64,000 nt of DNA from Sulfitobacter indolifex. GTDB lineage: Bacteria; Pseudomonadota; Alphaproteobacteria; Rhodobacterales; Rhodobacteraceae. Location of the stretch: positions 186,001-250,000 of the forward strand of contig NZ_CP084951.1 in the NCBI RefSeq assembly GCF_022788655.1, written 5' to 3'. Below, in pieces: positions 8,705-17,809 of this stretch. The translations under genes and the position numbers were made by a program. Position 1 is the stretch's first letter. Every line of letters starts with the position of its first letter. The notes below the pieces were generated by a model. It made no database searches, was not told where the DNA came from, and was given only the letters and a program-made list of their open reading frames with translations.

Positions 8705-10718
8705 TCATCGTCAGCAGATCGTATTCCGCGACCGCTTCCTCCCGTTGGTTGGTCAGGGTCACATGCCAACGCACCTCGCCGTATTCCTCGTTACGCGGGG
8801 TCTTGTGCTTAACCGTTAACCGCACTTTCATGCTGTCCCCGGCAGAGACGGGCTCGAGAAAGCGGAGATTGTCGAGCCCGGTGTTGGCCAGCACCGGCCC
8901 CGGATCGGGCTGCACGAAAAGCCCGGCAGCAAAGCTTAGGAGCAGGTAGCCGTGCGCCACGCGCCCCGGAAAGAACGGGTTCGCCGCGGCGGCTTCGTCG
9001 TCCATATGCGCATAGAAAGTGTCGCCGGTGAAATTGGCGAAGGTCTCAATATCGTCGAGCGAGATTTCGCGGGACTTGGAATAGAAGGTTTCGCCTAAAT
9101 CCAACTCGGTGAAACGCCGGGTGAAAGGGTGATCGCGGTCGGTGATCTCCTGAGCGCCCGGCACCCATTGTTTGCCAATGGCGGTGAGGATGTCGGGGCT
9201 GCCCTGCACTGCGGTGCGCTGCATATAGTGCATCACGCCCCGAATGCCGCCCAGTTCTTCGCCGCCGCCCGCACGGCCCGGGCCGCCATGGACCATATGC
9301 GGCAGCGGGGAGCCGTGGCCCGTCGCTTCTTTCATCGACGTGCGGTTGTTGAAATAGAGCCGTCCGTGGAAGGCTGCCGAACCTATGGTCAACTCACGCG
9401 CCACCTCACCATCGTTGGTGATGATGGAGGCGACGAGCGACCCTTGGCCGCGATTCAAAAGCGCACTCGCATGGGGCAGGTCGCGGTAAGGCATGAGGGT
9501 CGAAACCGGGCCGAAAGCCTCGGTGTCATGCACGCGCTCGGCCTTGTCTGGGTCGGCGCAATGGAACAGCATCGGCGGCAGGAAGGCGCCTTTGTCTTTG
9601 TCAGCGCCTTTGACGGTGAAGTTGTCGGGATCGCCAAAGACGCGCTCGGCCTCGGCGCTCAGCAGAGCAACTTTCTCCAGCACGTCGCGTTTTTGGCTGT
9701 TCGAGACCAACGCGCCCATGCGGGTAGACTCATCGCGGGGATCGCCGATGGTGGTTTTTGCCAAACGCTCAGACAGGGCTGCAATCACAGCGTCGATCTG
9801 TGCCTGCGGGACCATGATCCGGCGGATCGCGGTGCATTTTTGCCCCGCTTTCGCAGTCATCTCCCGCTGCACTTCCTTGACAAAAAGATCGAACTCCGGC
9901 GTGCCAGGGGTGGCATCGGGGCCAAGGACAGACGCGTTGAGACTGTCTTGCTCCGAGGTGAAGCGCACGGAGTTTTGCAACAGCACGGGGTTACTGCGTA
10001 GTTTCAACGCTGTATCGGCAGAGCCGGTAAAGGCCACGGCATCCTGACAGTCGAGATGGTCGAGCATATCGCCCAAGCCACCGCTGACCAGCTGCAACGC
10101 GCCCTTCGGCAGTAGCCCGCTATCCAGCATCAGCCGCACGCAGTGTTCGGTCACATAGCAGGTCGCGGTGGCAGGTTTCACGATGGCCGGAACGCCCGCC
10201 AGCAGGGTAGGGGCGAGCTTCTCCAACATGCCCCAAACGGGGAAGTTGAAGGCATTGATATGCACCGCGACGCCTTGCAAGGGCGTGCAGATGTGCCGCC
10301 CCATGAACTGCCCTTCGCGGCCCAATTGCTCAGGCGCACCGTCGAGATAGACATGCGCATCCGGCATCTCGCGCCGACCCTTAGAGGCAAAGACGAGCAT
10401 CGTGCCAATGCCGCCGTCGACGTCGATCTTGTGGTCCGACAGGGTCGCACCGGTGTCGTAACTCAGATCATAGAGCGCCTGTTTGTGCTCCATCAGATGC
10501 AACGCCAGCGCTTTCAGCATCCGCGCGCGGTCGTGGAATGTCATCGCGCGCAGGGCGGGGCCGCCGTGGTCGCGGGCAAAGCCCAGCATCGCCTGCACGT
10601 CCAGCGCATCGTTGCCGGCTTGGGCGATCACATCACCGGTGATGGCGCTGGCGATGTTGCGGGCGCCCGCGCCCGGGGCCAGCCATTCGCCTGCGGCAAA
10701 GCTTTGAATATCGCGCAT
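8694..10718 (-). CDS. paaZ: Bifunctional oxepin-CoA hydrolase / 3-oxo-5,6-dehydrosuberyl-CoA semialdehyde dehydrogenase PaaZ
   Basis: Opens the oxepin-CoA ring and oxidises the resulting aldehyde. The 674 residues comprise an aldehyde dehydrogenase domain (about 1-520; cofactor region [16 protein letters not shown], catalytic cysteine in [27 protein letters not shown]) and a C-terminal MaoC-like R-specific enoyl-CoA hydratase domain (about 535-674, [15 protein letters not shown] and [13 protein letters not shown]). Both halves look intact. The start is 11 bp after the paaE stop. Because the hydratase is present, oxepin-CoA should be processed without loss of the aldehyde to the tropone side route. 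Confidence 0.96.
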   Translation of the reverse strand: MRDIQSFAAGEWLAPGAGARNIASAITGDVIAQAGNDALDVQAMLGFARDHGGPALRAMTFHDRARMLKALALHLMEHKQALYDLSYDTGATLSDHKIDVDGGIGTMLVFASKGRREMPDAHVYLDGAPEQLGREGQFMGRHICTPLQGVAVHINAFNFPVWGMLEKLAPTLLAGVPAIVKPATATCYVTEHCVRLMLDSGLLPKGALQLVSGGLGDMLDHLDCQDAVAFTGSADTALKLRSNPVLLQNSVRFTSEQDSLNASVLGPDATPGTPEFDLFVKEVQREMTAKAGQKCTAIRRIMVPQAQIDAVIAALSERLAKTTIGDPRDESTRMGALVSNSQKRDVLEKVALLSAEAERVFGDPDNFTVKGADKDKGAFLPPMLFHCADPDKAERVHDTEAFGPVSTLMPYRDLPHASALLNRGQGSLVASIITNDGEVARELTIGSAAFHGRLYFNNRTSMKEATGHGSPLPHMVHGGPGRAGGGEELGGIRGVMHYMQRTAVQGSPDILTAIGKQWVPGAQEITDRDHPFTRRFTELDLGETFYSKSREISLDDIETFANFTGDTFYAHMDDEAAAANPFFPGRVAHGYLLLSFAAGLFVQPDPGPVLANTGLDNLRFLEPVSAGDSMKVRLTVKHKTPRNEEYGEVRWHVTLTNQREEAVAEYDLLTMNAL

Positions 10719-10728
10719 GTCGGCTCCT

Positions 10729-11793
10729 TTAATGCGTGTCGTAGTCGATGGTGAGCGTGTCGCTGAGCGGGTAGCTCTGGCAGGTCAGCACATAGCCGCG
10801 CTCGACCTCATAGTCCTCAAGCGCATGGTTCGAGAGCATTTCAACCTCACCGTCGAGCACCTTGCCCATGCAGGTCGAGCAGACCCCGGCCTTGCAGGCA
10901 AACGGCGCTTCCTGCCCGTTCTCCAGTGCGGCTTCGAGCACGGACTGGCCCTTCTGCATGGTAAAGCTGCGCCGTGCGCCGTCGATGATGACGGTGACTT
11001 CGGTGCCGCTTTGGCCTTCGCTGCGCTTGGCCATTTCCTGTTTGGCCAGACGGCCCTGCTGGCTTTCGCTGAAGAGTTCGAATTTGATCTGATCGTCGCC
11101 GAGACCGTTGGTCTTCAGCGCCTCAGCAATCGCCAGCATCATCGGCTCTGGCCCGCAGATAAAGGCGGTGTCGATATTGTCGATCTGGATCCAATGTTTG
11201 AACAGCGCGTCGCATTTAGCCTGATCGACGCGGCCTTCGAACAACTCCATATCCTGCCCGGATTCGAGGATATGGATGATCGTCAGCCGACCCATGTAGT
11301 GGTTCTTGAGGTCCTCAAGCTCCTCGCGGAACATGATCGTGTTCACGGCGCGGTTGGCATAGACCAGCGTGAAGGTCGAATTAGGCTCGCGTTTCAGCAC
11401 CGTTTTGAGGATCGACAGTACCGGAGTGATGCCTGAGCCACCCGCAAAACCGAGGTAGTTTTTGGCCACCTCCGGCTCAATCTCGGTGAAGAACTTGCCC
11501 TGCGGCGGCATGGCGTGCAGCGTGTCGCCGACCTTCAACTCGGTATTGGCATAGGTCGAAAACGCCCCGCCATCGACGCGTTTGATGCCGACTTTCAATT
11601 CGCCATCATCCAGCCCCGCGCAAATCGAATAGTTGCGCCGCAATTCGGTGCCGTCGAAATCCTGCTTGAAGGTCAGGTACTGGCCTTGGGTAAAGGCGAA
11701 TGCGTCAGGGTTTTCTGGCTTCAGCGTCAGCACCACCGCATCGCGGATGGTGTGGTGAATATCAGTCACTAACAGGGGGTGAAACTGGCTCAT
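10729..11793 (-). CDS. paaE: 1,2-phenylacetyl-CoA epoxidase reductase subunit PaaE
   Basis: Passes electrons from NAD(P)H to the PaaAC di-iron epoxidase. The 354 residues have an FAD domain (RRNYSICAG, about 55), an NAD domain (GFAGGSGITPVLSILKT) and a C-terminal plant-type 2Fe-2S ferredoxin (CKAGVCSTCMGKV plus a later cysteine in YVLTCQSYP). I place the start at MSQFHPLLVTDIHH (11793), 7 bp after the paaD stop; the longer frame would overlap paaD without a ribosome site. Also called paaK in some species. Confidence 0.96.
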   Translation of the reverse strand: MSQFHPLLVTDIHHTIRDAVVLTLKPENPDAFAFTQGQYLTFKQDFDGTELRRNYSICAGLDDGELKVGIKRVDGGAFSTYANTELKVGDTLHAMPPQGKFFTEIEPEVAKNYLGFAGGSGITPVLSILKTVLKREPNSTFTLVYANRAVNTIMFREELEDLKNHYMGRLTIIHILESGQDMELFEGRVDQAKCDALFKHWIQIDNIDTAFICGPEPMMLAIAEALKTNGLGDDQIKFELFSESQQGRLAKQEMAKRSEGQSGTEVTVIIDGARRSFTMQKGQSVLEAALENGQEAPFACKAGVCSTCMGKVLDGEVEMLSNHALEDYEVERGYVLTCQSYPLSDTLTIDYDTH

Positions 11794-11800
11794 TGGGGCC

Positions 11801-12352
11801 TCAGATACATTTGAAATAGTCAAAGGGTTCAAGGCAGTCTTGGCACCGCCATTGCGCCTTGCAGGGGGTCGAGCCGAACTGGCTGATCCGCTCCACCGCT
11901 TGGCTTTTGCAATGCGGGCAATGCTGCGGGCCGCCGGCGGGGCGGGGTGGCGCGATACCGTAGGCTTCCAGCTTGGCGCGGCCGGTATCGGTCATCCAGT
12001 CGGTGGTCCAAGGCGGGGAGAGCTGCCGTTGCAGGGACAGGTTCTCGATGCCGTGGTCGCGCAGGGCCATTTCGATATCAAGGTTGATAATGCTGGTGGC
12101 GGGACAGCCGGAATAGGTCGGCGTGATGGTTACGACCAGCGTCTGATCCTGCCACTGCACATCACGGATGATGCCCAGATCGGTTAGTGAGATGGCCGGG
12201 ATTTCCGGGTCGGGAATGGCGGATAGCCACGCCCAAACAGTCTCTAAACTGGGCTTTTTGCCGCCGCGGACAGGGCCGCGCGGCGACCTGTCGCGGACCA
12301 CCCCGGGCACCGGCGCGGGGGCGGGCCGGGTGCTGGGGGCGGATCTTACCAT
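11801..12352 (-). CDS. paaD: Phenylacetate-CoA oxygenase assembly protein PaaD
   Basis: DUF59/MIP18-type protein thought to help iron-sulfur or metal maturation of the epoxidase. The DUF59 domain spans about residues 35-115 (PEIPAISLTDLGIIRDV, YSGCPATSIINLD), and a C-terminal cysteine-rich ribbon has CPHC and CQDC pairs and ends FDYFKCI. The start MVRSAPSTRP overlaps the paaC end by 7 bp; the first 30 residues are Pro/Arg-rich and may be poorly ordered. It has 183 residues. Confidence 0.93.
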   Translation of the reverse strand: MVRSAPSTRPAPAPVPGVVRDRSPRGPVRGGKKPSLETVWAWLSAIPDPEIPAISLTDLGIIRDVQWQDQTLVVTITPTYSGCPATSIINLDIEMALRDHGIENLSLQRQLSPPWTTDWMTDTGRAKLEAYGIAPPRPAGGPQHCPHCKSQAVERISQFGSTPCKAQWRCQDCLEPFDYFKCI

Positions 12353-13107
12353 GAGGCATCCGGGTAGGCGCGCTGCAACCACTGCATTTGGGTCAGCATA
12401 TGGCCCAGATGTTCGCTGTGCCGCGCGCCACTTTTCCCGCCCCGATGGGCAAAGTCATCTTCGGGCTTGCTGAGTGTCGCGGCCGCCAGCGTGTCGCCGA
12501 CCAACTGGTCATAGCCGGCGCGCAGGCTTTCTGGTTCGGGCGCGATGCCCGCCTCAACCATCGCCGCGTCGACGTCATCACCAAGAAACATCTCGCCGAC
12601 ATAGGGCCAAAGCAGATCAAGCGCCGCTTGCATCCGGCGGTGGCTTTCCTCTGTCCCGTCGCCAAGGCCAATCACCGTGTCAGAGGAGCGCTCGAGGTGG
12701 TAGGTCACTTCCTTGGCGGATTTCTCGGCAATCGCGGCGATCTCCTTGTCGCTGGAATCGACCAGCGCGGTCAGTTGCGCCAGATGCCACGCGTCAAACA
12801 AGAACTGCCGCATCATGGTCTGGCCGAAATCGCCGTTGGGCTGCTCCGCCAGCAGCACATTGCGGAAATCCCAAACGTCGCGGTGAAAGGCGAGCTTGTC
12901 GGCGTCACGCCCCTCACCTTCGACTTCGCCAGCAAGGCCCAGCCAAAGCTGCGTCTGGCCGATCAAATCAAGCGCCACATTGGCGAGCGCGATGTCTTCC
13001 TCCAGCACCGGCGCCACGCCGCACCATTCAGAGACGCGATGGCCCAGCACCAAGGCGTTGTCGCCCATGCGGCAGAGGAATTCGAACTTGGGATTAACCG
13101 TGCTCAC
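12346..13107 (-). CDS. paaC: 1,2-phenylacetyl-CoA epoxidase structural subunit PaaC
   Basis: Ferritin-like helical partner of PaaA in the epoxidase; it has the fold but not the working di-iron site. The 253 residues start MSTVNPKFEFLCRMGDNAL and include LIGQTQLWLGLAGEVEGEG and KEVTYHLERSSDTVIGLGDG, typical of PaaC. It overlaps paaB by 4 bp (ATGA) and paaD by 7 bp, so translation of paaBCD is coupled. Confidence 0.96.
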   Translation of the reverse strand: MSTVNPKFEFLCRMGDNALVLGHRVSEWCGVAPVLEEDIALANVALDLIGQTQLWLGLAGEVEGEGRDADKLAFHRDVWDFRNVLLAEQPNGDFGQTMMRQFLFDAWHLAQLTALVDSSDKEIAAIAEKSAKEVTYHLERSSDTVIGLGDGTEESHRRMQAALDLLWPYVGEMFLGDDVDAAMVEAGIAPEPESLRAGYDQLVGDTLAAATLSKPEDDFAHRGGKSGARHSEHLGHMLTQMQWLQRAYPDASW

Positions 13108-13448
13108 ATCGCCCCCACTTCGTCGGGAATGTCGAAAAAGGTCGGGTGGCGGTAGACCTTGTCGTTGGCGGGCTCATAAAGCGCGCCTTTTTCCTCAGGC
13201 GAGGAAGCCGCGATGGCGCTGGCCTCGACCGCCCAGATGCTCACGCCTTCGTTGCGGCGGGTATAGACATCGCGGGCGTTCTTGATCGCCATCTCCGCGT
13301 CTGCTGCATGCAGGCTGCCAACGTGGCGGTGGCTTAGCCCGTGCTGGCCGCGGATGAAGACCTCCCACAGGGGCCATTCGGTGGACCGTGCCTTGCCGTG
13401 CGGTGCTGCTTCGGTGCCGTCGTATTCACTGGATTCAGGGCTGCTCAT
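13104..13448 (-). CDS. paaB: 1,2-phenylacetyl-CoA epoxidase subunit PaaB
   Basis: Small bridging subunit needed for the working PaaABCE complex. I start it at MSSPESSEYDG (13448), giving 114 residues; an AGAGGAA ribosome site, which lies in the last codons of the upstream small ORF, supports this start. The core is WPLWEVFIRGQHGLSHRHVG with FIRxxxG typical of PaaB. The frame is open for 36 more codons upstream, but those are the antisense-free shadow of the small zinc-ribbon ORF, not part of PaaB. Confidence 0.95.
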   Translation of the reverse strand: MSSPESSEYDGTEAAPHGKARSTEWPLWEVFIRGQHGLSHRHVGSLHAADAEMAIKNARDVYTRRNEGVSIWAVEASAIAASSPEEKGALYEPANDKVYRHPTFFDIPDEVGAM

Positions 13449-13449
13449 T

Positions 13450-13695
13450 TCACATTCCTCTTGGAAGCCAACCAGCTGCATTTCGAGCTGGAATAGGGAT
13501 ATTTTTCTCATTGAGATGTGTAATGACTTTGGGTTCGTGGATCGGAGCCCAACCATCCCAGTTCATCTTAAAACAAGGCATACAGACCTGCATTTTGTAG
13601 GCCGGGATAAACTTTCCATCGTACCGGCCTGGACCCATCTGATGGCGAGAACCACAGACATCACAGCTATACATTATCTTATCACCGCTGCTCAT
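13450..13695 (-). CDS. Small zinc-ribbon-like protein inside the paa operon, function unknown
   Basis: 81-residue ORF between paaA (6 bp gap) and paaB (1 bp gap). It has two CxxC pairs, CDVC at 11-14 and CMPC at 38-41, suggesting a zinc or iron ribbon, then a conserved-looking Trp-rich tail (NWDGWAP, PARNAAGWLPRG). It has no signal peptide or membrane helix. Its base composition is clearly more AT-rich than its neighbours, with codons such as ATA, AGA, AAA and AAT that the paa genes avoid, which suggests it was acquired. Tight spacing and the placing of the paaB ribosome site within its last codons argue that it is translated. It is not one of the known Paa subunits I recognise. A metal-delivery or regulatory role is only a guess. 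Confidence 0.75.
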   Translation of the reverse strand: MSSGDKIMYSCDVCGSRHQMGPGRYDGKFIPAYKMQVCMPCFKMNWDGWAPIHEPKVITHLNEKNIPIPARNAAGWLPRGM

Positions 13696-13700
13696 GTTGC

Positions 13701-14693
13701 TTACTCCGCTGCCATTTTTCTGCTGCGCTTTTTCTCGGCGTGGGCCAGAAGCCCTTCGCGCACCCAACGGCCTTCGTCCCATGCCTTGTTGCGCGCCGCC
13801 AGCCGTTCGGTGTTGCAGGGGCCATTGCCCTTGAGCACCTGAAAGAACTCTTCCCAATCCGGCTCGGTAAAGTCGTAATGGCCGGTGTCCTCGTTGAACT
13901 TGAGGGTCTCGTCGGGGATGGTCAGGCCGAGGTATTCCGCCTGCGGCACCGTCTCATCGACGAACTTTTGGCGCAGCTCATCGTTGGTGTTCATCTTGAT
14001 CTTCCATGCCATCGACTGCGCGGAATGGACCGAGTCCTTGTCCGAGGGGCCAAACATCATCAGCGCCGGGAACCAGAAACGGTTCAGCGCGTCTTGGGCC
14101 ATTTTGCGCTGCGCTTCTGTGCCGTTGGCCATCTTCATCATGATGTCGAAGCCCTGGCGCTGGTGGAAGCTCTCTTCCTTGCAGATACGCACCATGGCGC
14201 GGGCGTAAGGTCCGTAAGAGGTCCGTTGCAGCGGCACTTGGTTCATGATCGCGGCCCCATCGACCAGCCAGCCGACAGCGCCCATATCGGCCCATGTTAG
14301 GGTCGGATAGTTGAAGATCGAGGAGTACTTCATCTTGCCTGACAGCAGGTCGCGGGTCATTTGGTCGCGGGTGACGCCCAGTGTCTCGGCCGCGCAGTAG
14401 AGGTAGAGACCGTGGCCCGCCTCGTCTTGCACCTTGGCCAGCAGGATCGCCTTGCGCTCCAGCGTGGGCGCGCGGGTGATCCAGTTGCCCTCGGGCAGCT
14501 GGCCGACGATTTCGCTATGCGCGTGTTGGCCGATCTGACGGATCAGGTTTTTGCGGTACCCGTCGGGCATCCAGTCTTTGGGTTCGATCTTGCCGCCCGC
14601 GTCGATGCGCTCCTGAAAGGCGCGCTCTTCGGGCTCCATCTCGTCAAGGGACTTGATGCCCTTGCCGGTGGATTTGATCATCTGTGCATACAT
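13701..14693 (-). CDS. paaA: 1,2-phenylacetyl-CoA epoxidase catalytic subunit PaaA
   Basis: Di-iron monooxygenase subunit that forms the ring 1,2-epoxide of phenylacetyl-CoA. The 330 residues carry the ferritin-like iron ligands in [19 protein letters not shown] and [16 protein letters not shown] (ExxH pairs). The N-terminus [20 protein letters not shown] is normal. It lies 28 bp after pcaF and 6 bp before the small zinc-ribbon ORF, in one transcript with paaBCDEZX. Confidence 0.97.
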   Translation of the reverse strand: MYAQMIKSTGKGIKSLDEMEPEERAFQERIDAGGKIEPKDWMPDGYRKNLIRQIGQHAHSEIVGQLPEGNWITRAPTLERKAILLAKVQDEAGHGLYLYCAAETLGVTRDQMTRDLLSGKMKYSSIFNYPTLTWADMGAVGWLVDGAAIMNQVPLQRTSYGPYARAMVRICKEESFHQRQGFDIMMKMANGTEAQRKMAQDALNRFWFPALMMFGPSDKDSVHSAQSMAWKIKMNTNDELRQKFVDETVPQAEYLGLTIPDETLKFNEDTGHYDFTEPDWEEFFQVLKGNGPCNTERLAARNKAWDEGRWVREGLLAHAEKKRSRKMAAE

Positions 14694-14721
14694 CGTTCTG
14701 TTCCTTTCTCGGAAAGAAGTC

Positions 14722-15927
14722 TCAGCCTGCGTTTTCGAGGATCAGGGCGACGCCCTGTCCCACGCCCACACACATTGTACATAGCGCGTATTTGCCACCC
14801 GTCCGCTTGAGTTGCAGCGCCGCCGTCATCACCAAACGCGCGCCGGACATGCCCAAGGGGTGGCCGATGGCGATGGCGCCGCCGTTGGCATTCACATGGG
14901 GCGCATCGTCTGCCACGCCCAAGGCGCGCAGGGTGGCGAGGCCTTGGCTCGCGAAAGCCTCATTGAGTTCGATCACGTCCATCTGCTCGATGGTCAGCCC
15001 GGCGCGGTCCAACACCTTGCGCACGGCGGGGATCGGGCCGATGCCCATGACGCGGGGCTCGACACCTGCGGCGGACATAGCGACGACGCGGGCGATGGGG
15101 GTGAGGCCGTGGTCTTTTACGCCTGCTTCCGAGGCGAGCAACATCGCCGCCGCGCCATCATTCACGCCGGAGGCGTTGCCAGCAGTTACAGTCAGGTCAG
15201 CGCCATTGATGCCGCGCAGCTTGGCGAGTTTATCGGGCGAGGTGCCGGGGCGGGGGTGTTCGTCGCGGTCGACTATCACATCATCGCCTTTGCGCTGCGG
15301 GATCGTGACGGGGGTAATTTCCTCGGCAAAGATGCCCTTTTCATCCGCCTCGGCCCAGCGTTGCTGGCTGCGGGCGGCGAAAGCGTCTTGATCTTCGCGC
15401 GACACATCATGGTCGGCGGCGACGTTGTCAGCGGTTTCGGGCATGGAATCCACGCCGAACTGCGCCTTCATCTTAGGGTTCACAAAGCGCCAGCCGATGG
15501 TGGTGTCATAGACCGCATTGCTGCGCGAAAAGGCGGTTTCGGCCTTGGGCATCACGAAGGGCGCGCGGGACATGCTCTCAATCCCGCCAGCAATGGCGAG
15601 ATCCATGTCACCAGCGCGGATCGCACGGGCGGCGGCACCCACGGCATCCATGCCGCTGGCGCAGAGCCGGTTGATCGTGGCGCCCGGTACATCGACAGGC
15701 AGACCGGCCAGAAGTGCGGCCATGCGCGCGACGTTGCGGTTGTCTTCGCCCGCTTGGTTGGCACAACCCATGATGACATCATCGACACGCGCCCAATCCA
15801 CCGACGGGTTCCGCTCCATCAGCGCTTTCAGCGGGATTGCGGCCAGATCATCGGCGCGAACCGAAGAGAGGGCACCGCCGTAACGGCCAATGGGGGTGCG
15901 CTGCGCGTCGCAGATGAATGCCTGCAT
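14722..15927 (-). CDS. pcaF: 3-oxoadipyl-CoA/3-oxo-5,6-dehydrosuberyl-CoA thiolase
   Basis: Cleaves 3-oxoadipyl-CoA to succinyl-CoA and acetyl-CoA, the last step of the phenylacetate and beta-ketoadipate routes (paaJ in the former). Starting at [18 protein letters not shown] gives 401 residues. The catalytic residues are Cys in [12 protein letters not shown] (about 90), His in [17 protein letters not shown] and Cys in [11 protein letters not shown]. It is the first gene of the paa operon. A long upstream extension of the frame has no ribosome site and runs through the probable promoter. Confidence 0.95.
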   Translation of the reverse strand: MQAFICDAQRTPIGRYGGALSSVRADDLAAIPLKALMERNPSVDWARVDDVIMGCANQAGEDNRNVARMAALLAGLPVDVPGATINRLCASGMDAVGAAARAIRAGDMDLAIAGGIESMSRAPFVMPKAETAFSRSNAVYDTTIGWRFVNPKMKAQFGVDSMPETADNVAADHDVSREDQDAFAARSQQRWAEADEKGIFAEEITPVTIPQRKGDDVIVDRDEHPRPGTSPDKLAKLRGINGADLTVTAGNASGVNDGAAAMLLASEAGVKDHGLTPIARVVAMSAAGVEPRVMGIGPIPAVRKVLDRAGLTIEQMDVIELNEAFASQGLATLRALGVADDAPHVNANGGAIAIGHPLGMSGARLVMTAALQLKRTGGKYALCTMCVGVGQGVALILENAG

Positions 15928-15979
15928 GGGGGTACTCCTGTTGTTGCCCTGCAATCTACACATCGCGGCGATTCGTTTC

Positions 15980-16025
15980 AATCTAAATGTTACGGAATGT
16001 GTCTGTGGATTAGATTTCGGTAACA
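15980..16025 (-). promoter_or_regulatory. Inverted repeat upstream of pcaF, candidate paa operator
   Basis: Two arms, AATCTAA-a-TGTTACGGAA (15980-15997) and TTAGATTTCGGTAACA (16010-16025), each contain a complementary AATCTAA/TTAGATT pair and a near-complementary TGTTACGGAA/TTCGGTAACA pair (one mismatch). They lie 53-98 bp before the pcaF start, where a repressor such as PaaX would be expected to bind. The link to PaaX is inference from position. Confidence 0.45.
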
Positions 16026-16108
16026 CGTCACCGGGCAGAGGGGCATGCTGTGGCTCAGAGCCCGCGCCGCATGGTGCGGGGATGAGATGATGCATTGCGA
16101 TAGAATTG

Positions 16109-16140
16109 AAAAAGGCCGCCCTTGCGGAAGGACGGCCTTT
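16109..16140 (-). terminator. Rho-independent terminator after cobO
   Basis: Read on the minus strand it is AAAGGCCGTCCTT, a 6-base loop, AAGGGCGGCCTTT and a following T-run: a 13-bp stem with one mismatch. It lies 30 bp past the cobO stop and just upstream of the paa promoter region, so it isolates the two units. Confidence 0.85.
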
Positions 16141-16170
16141 GGTACCTTTAAAGAAGCAAAGCTAGGGGGC

Positions 16171-16776
16171 TTAGTAGTCCACACCGCGCTGCGCTTTGAT
16201 GCCTGCTTTGAACGGGTGTTTAACCTCTGACATCTCGGTCACCAGATCGGCATAGTCGCAAAGCTCGGGCCGGGCATCGCGGCCAGTCAAAACCACGGCG
16301 GTGCGCTTGTCGCGGCTCTCAAGTCCGGCGATGACGTCTTCGATCTTGAGGTATTCATAGCGGATGGCGATGTTGATTTCGTCCATCACCACAAGGTCAT
16401 ATTCGCCGCTCGCCATCATTTCGCGCGCTTTGCCGAATGCGGCTTCGGCGGCGGCAATGTCACGGTTGCGGTCTTGCGTGTCCCAGGTGAAACCTTCGCC
16501 CATCGTGTGCCATGTCACCTCATCAAGCTGTTCAAAGAACAGCCGTTCGCCGGTCTTCCATTTGCCCTTGATGAACTGCACCACACCCACGCGCTGTTTC
16601 CAGCCAAGCGCGCGTACGACAACGCCGAAAGCAGAGGAGGATTTGCCCTTGCCCGGCCCGGTATGGACCAGCACCAGACCCTTTTCCGGGTCTTGCAATT
16701 CAGCCACCTTGGCGCGTTGCTCGGCCTGACGCTGCTGCATCTTTTCCTTGTGGTCTTGCGGATCCGCGTCGCTCAT
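16171..16776 (-). CDS. cobO: Cob(I)yrinic acid a,c-diamide adenosyltransferase
   Basis: Adds the upper 5'-deoxyadenosyl ligand to corrinoids from ATP (CobA/BtuR/CobO family). The 201 residues hold the P-loop VHTGPGKGKSSSAFG (about residue 37), RALGWKQRVGVVQFIKG and the C-terminal motif VKHPFKAGIKAQRGVDY. Function may be de novo cobalamin synthesis or corrinoid salvage; no other cobalamin gene is near. It is followed by a strong terminator. Confidence 0.96.
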   Translation of the reverse strand: MSDADPQDHKEKMQQRQAEQRAKVAELQDPEKGLVLVHTGPGKGKSSSAFGVVVRALGWKQRVGVVQFIKGKWKTGERLFFEQLDEVTWHTMGEGFTWDTQDRNRDIAAAEAAFGKAREMMASGEYDLVVMDEINIAIRYEYLKIEDVIAGLESRDKRTAVVLTGRDARPELCDYADLVTEMSEVKHPFKAGIKAQRGVDY

Positions 16777-16846
16777 CGGTCATCTCCTCTATCCGGTTTC
16801 GGGGCACCATAGGCAGAGGATTGGTCAGGCGAAAGCCCGCAATGAA

Positions 16847-17785
16847 TCACGCTTTGGGATCGGTGACAGACCGCGCCTTGCCACGCTCCATCCCCAATTG
16901 CCGCTCTCGCCAAATCACCAGTGCGCCCGCGCTGATCACTAGGGCTGCGCCTGCCAGCATCATCATCGTCGGCAGTTCGGCAAAGAAGACATAGCCCAGC
17001 ACGATGGCAAAAAGCATCGAGGTATAGTCATAGGGTGCCAGCATTGAAGCCGAGCCAAAACGATAGGCCGAGGTGATGAGAATTTGCGCCACCCCGCCGA
17101 TCAACCCGGCAAGCACCAGCAGGCCGAAAGTCTGCAGATCGGGCAATACCCAGCCAAAGGGCAGGGTGCAAAGCGCCAGCAAAGACGCGGTGCAGGAGAA
17201 GTAGAACACGATCGCGGCGGTGTCTTCGTTCTGCACCAATTGACGAATGTGGATCTGCACAAGGCTGCGCACCATCGTCGCCATCAGGATCAACAGTGCG
17301 CCAATGGTGGCCGTCTGCTCCATCGTGCCAATATTGCTGAAACGCGGCCAGAGGATGATCATCACGCCCACCAGCCCGATGGCCACGGCGGTCACGCGGA
17401 TCAGACGGATTTGCTCGCCCAGCAGCACGGCGGCAAGGATCACAGTAAAGATCGGCGTGGCGAAACCGATGGCGGTGACCTCGGGCAGGGGCAGCAGGCC
17501 AAGGCCGGTAAAGGTCAGCCCCATCGCCGTGGTGCCAAACAGCCCGCGCCAGACATGGCCCATCGCGTTCTTGGTCTTGAGCCCGCTTTTCAGTTTGCCG
17601 CGTTGCGCCAACCAAATCAGGATCACCGGAATGGCAAAGAAGGAGCGGAAGAAGACCGACTCACCCGCCGGGACGTCGTCGGCCAGCGATTTGATGATTG
17701 CCGACATGCAGGTAAAGAGCAGGATCGCCGTGATCTTCAGTCCGACGCCAAGGGCAGGGCGGGCGGAGAAATCATCGACTTTCAT
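16847..17785 (-). CDS. EamA/DMT family transporter
   Basis: Inner-membrane protein of the drug/metabolite transporter superfamily with about ten hydrophobic helices in two EamA repeats (first half ending LVGVMIILWPRF, second half with PYDYTSMLFAIVLGYVFFAE). It has 312 residues and a short cytoplasmic N-terminus. The substrate cannot be predicted. It stands between aroC and cobO on the same strand, but gaps of 24 and 70 bp and no shared role argue only weakly for an operon. Confidence 0.88.
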   Translation of the reverse strand: MKVDDFSARPALGVGLKITAILLFTCMSAIIKSLADDVPAGESVFFRSFFAIPVILIWLAQRGKLKSGLKTKNAMGHVWRGLFGTTAMGLTFTGLGLLPLPEVTAIGFATPIFTVILAAVLLGEQIRLIRVTAVAIGLVGVMIILWPRFSNIGTMEQTATIGALLILMATMVRSLVQIHIRQLVQNEDTAAIVFYFSCTASLLALCTLPFGWVLPDLQTFGLLVLAGLIGGVAQILITSAYRFGSASMLAPYDYTSMLFAIVLGYVFFAELPTMMMLAGAALVISAGALVIWRERQLGMERGKARSVTDPKA

Positions 17786-17809
17786 ACTCTGGTCCTCATG
17801 CCTGCACCC

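Noticed and set aside
14812..16023. 403-codon plus-strand frame antisense to pcaF
   Set aside because: Shadow of the thiolase gene; His/Gly/Arg-rich nonsense composition and no start signals.
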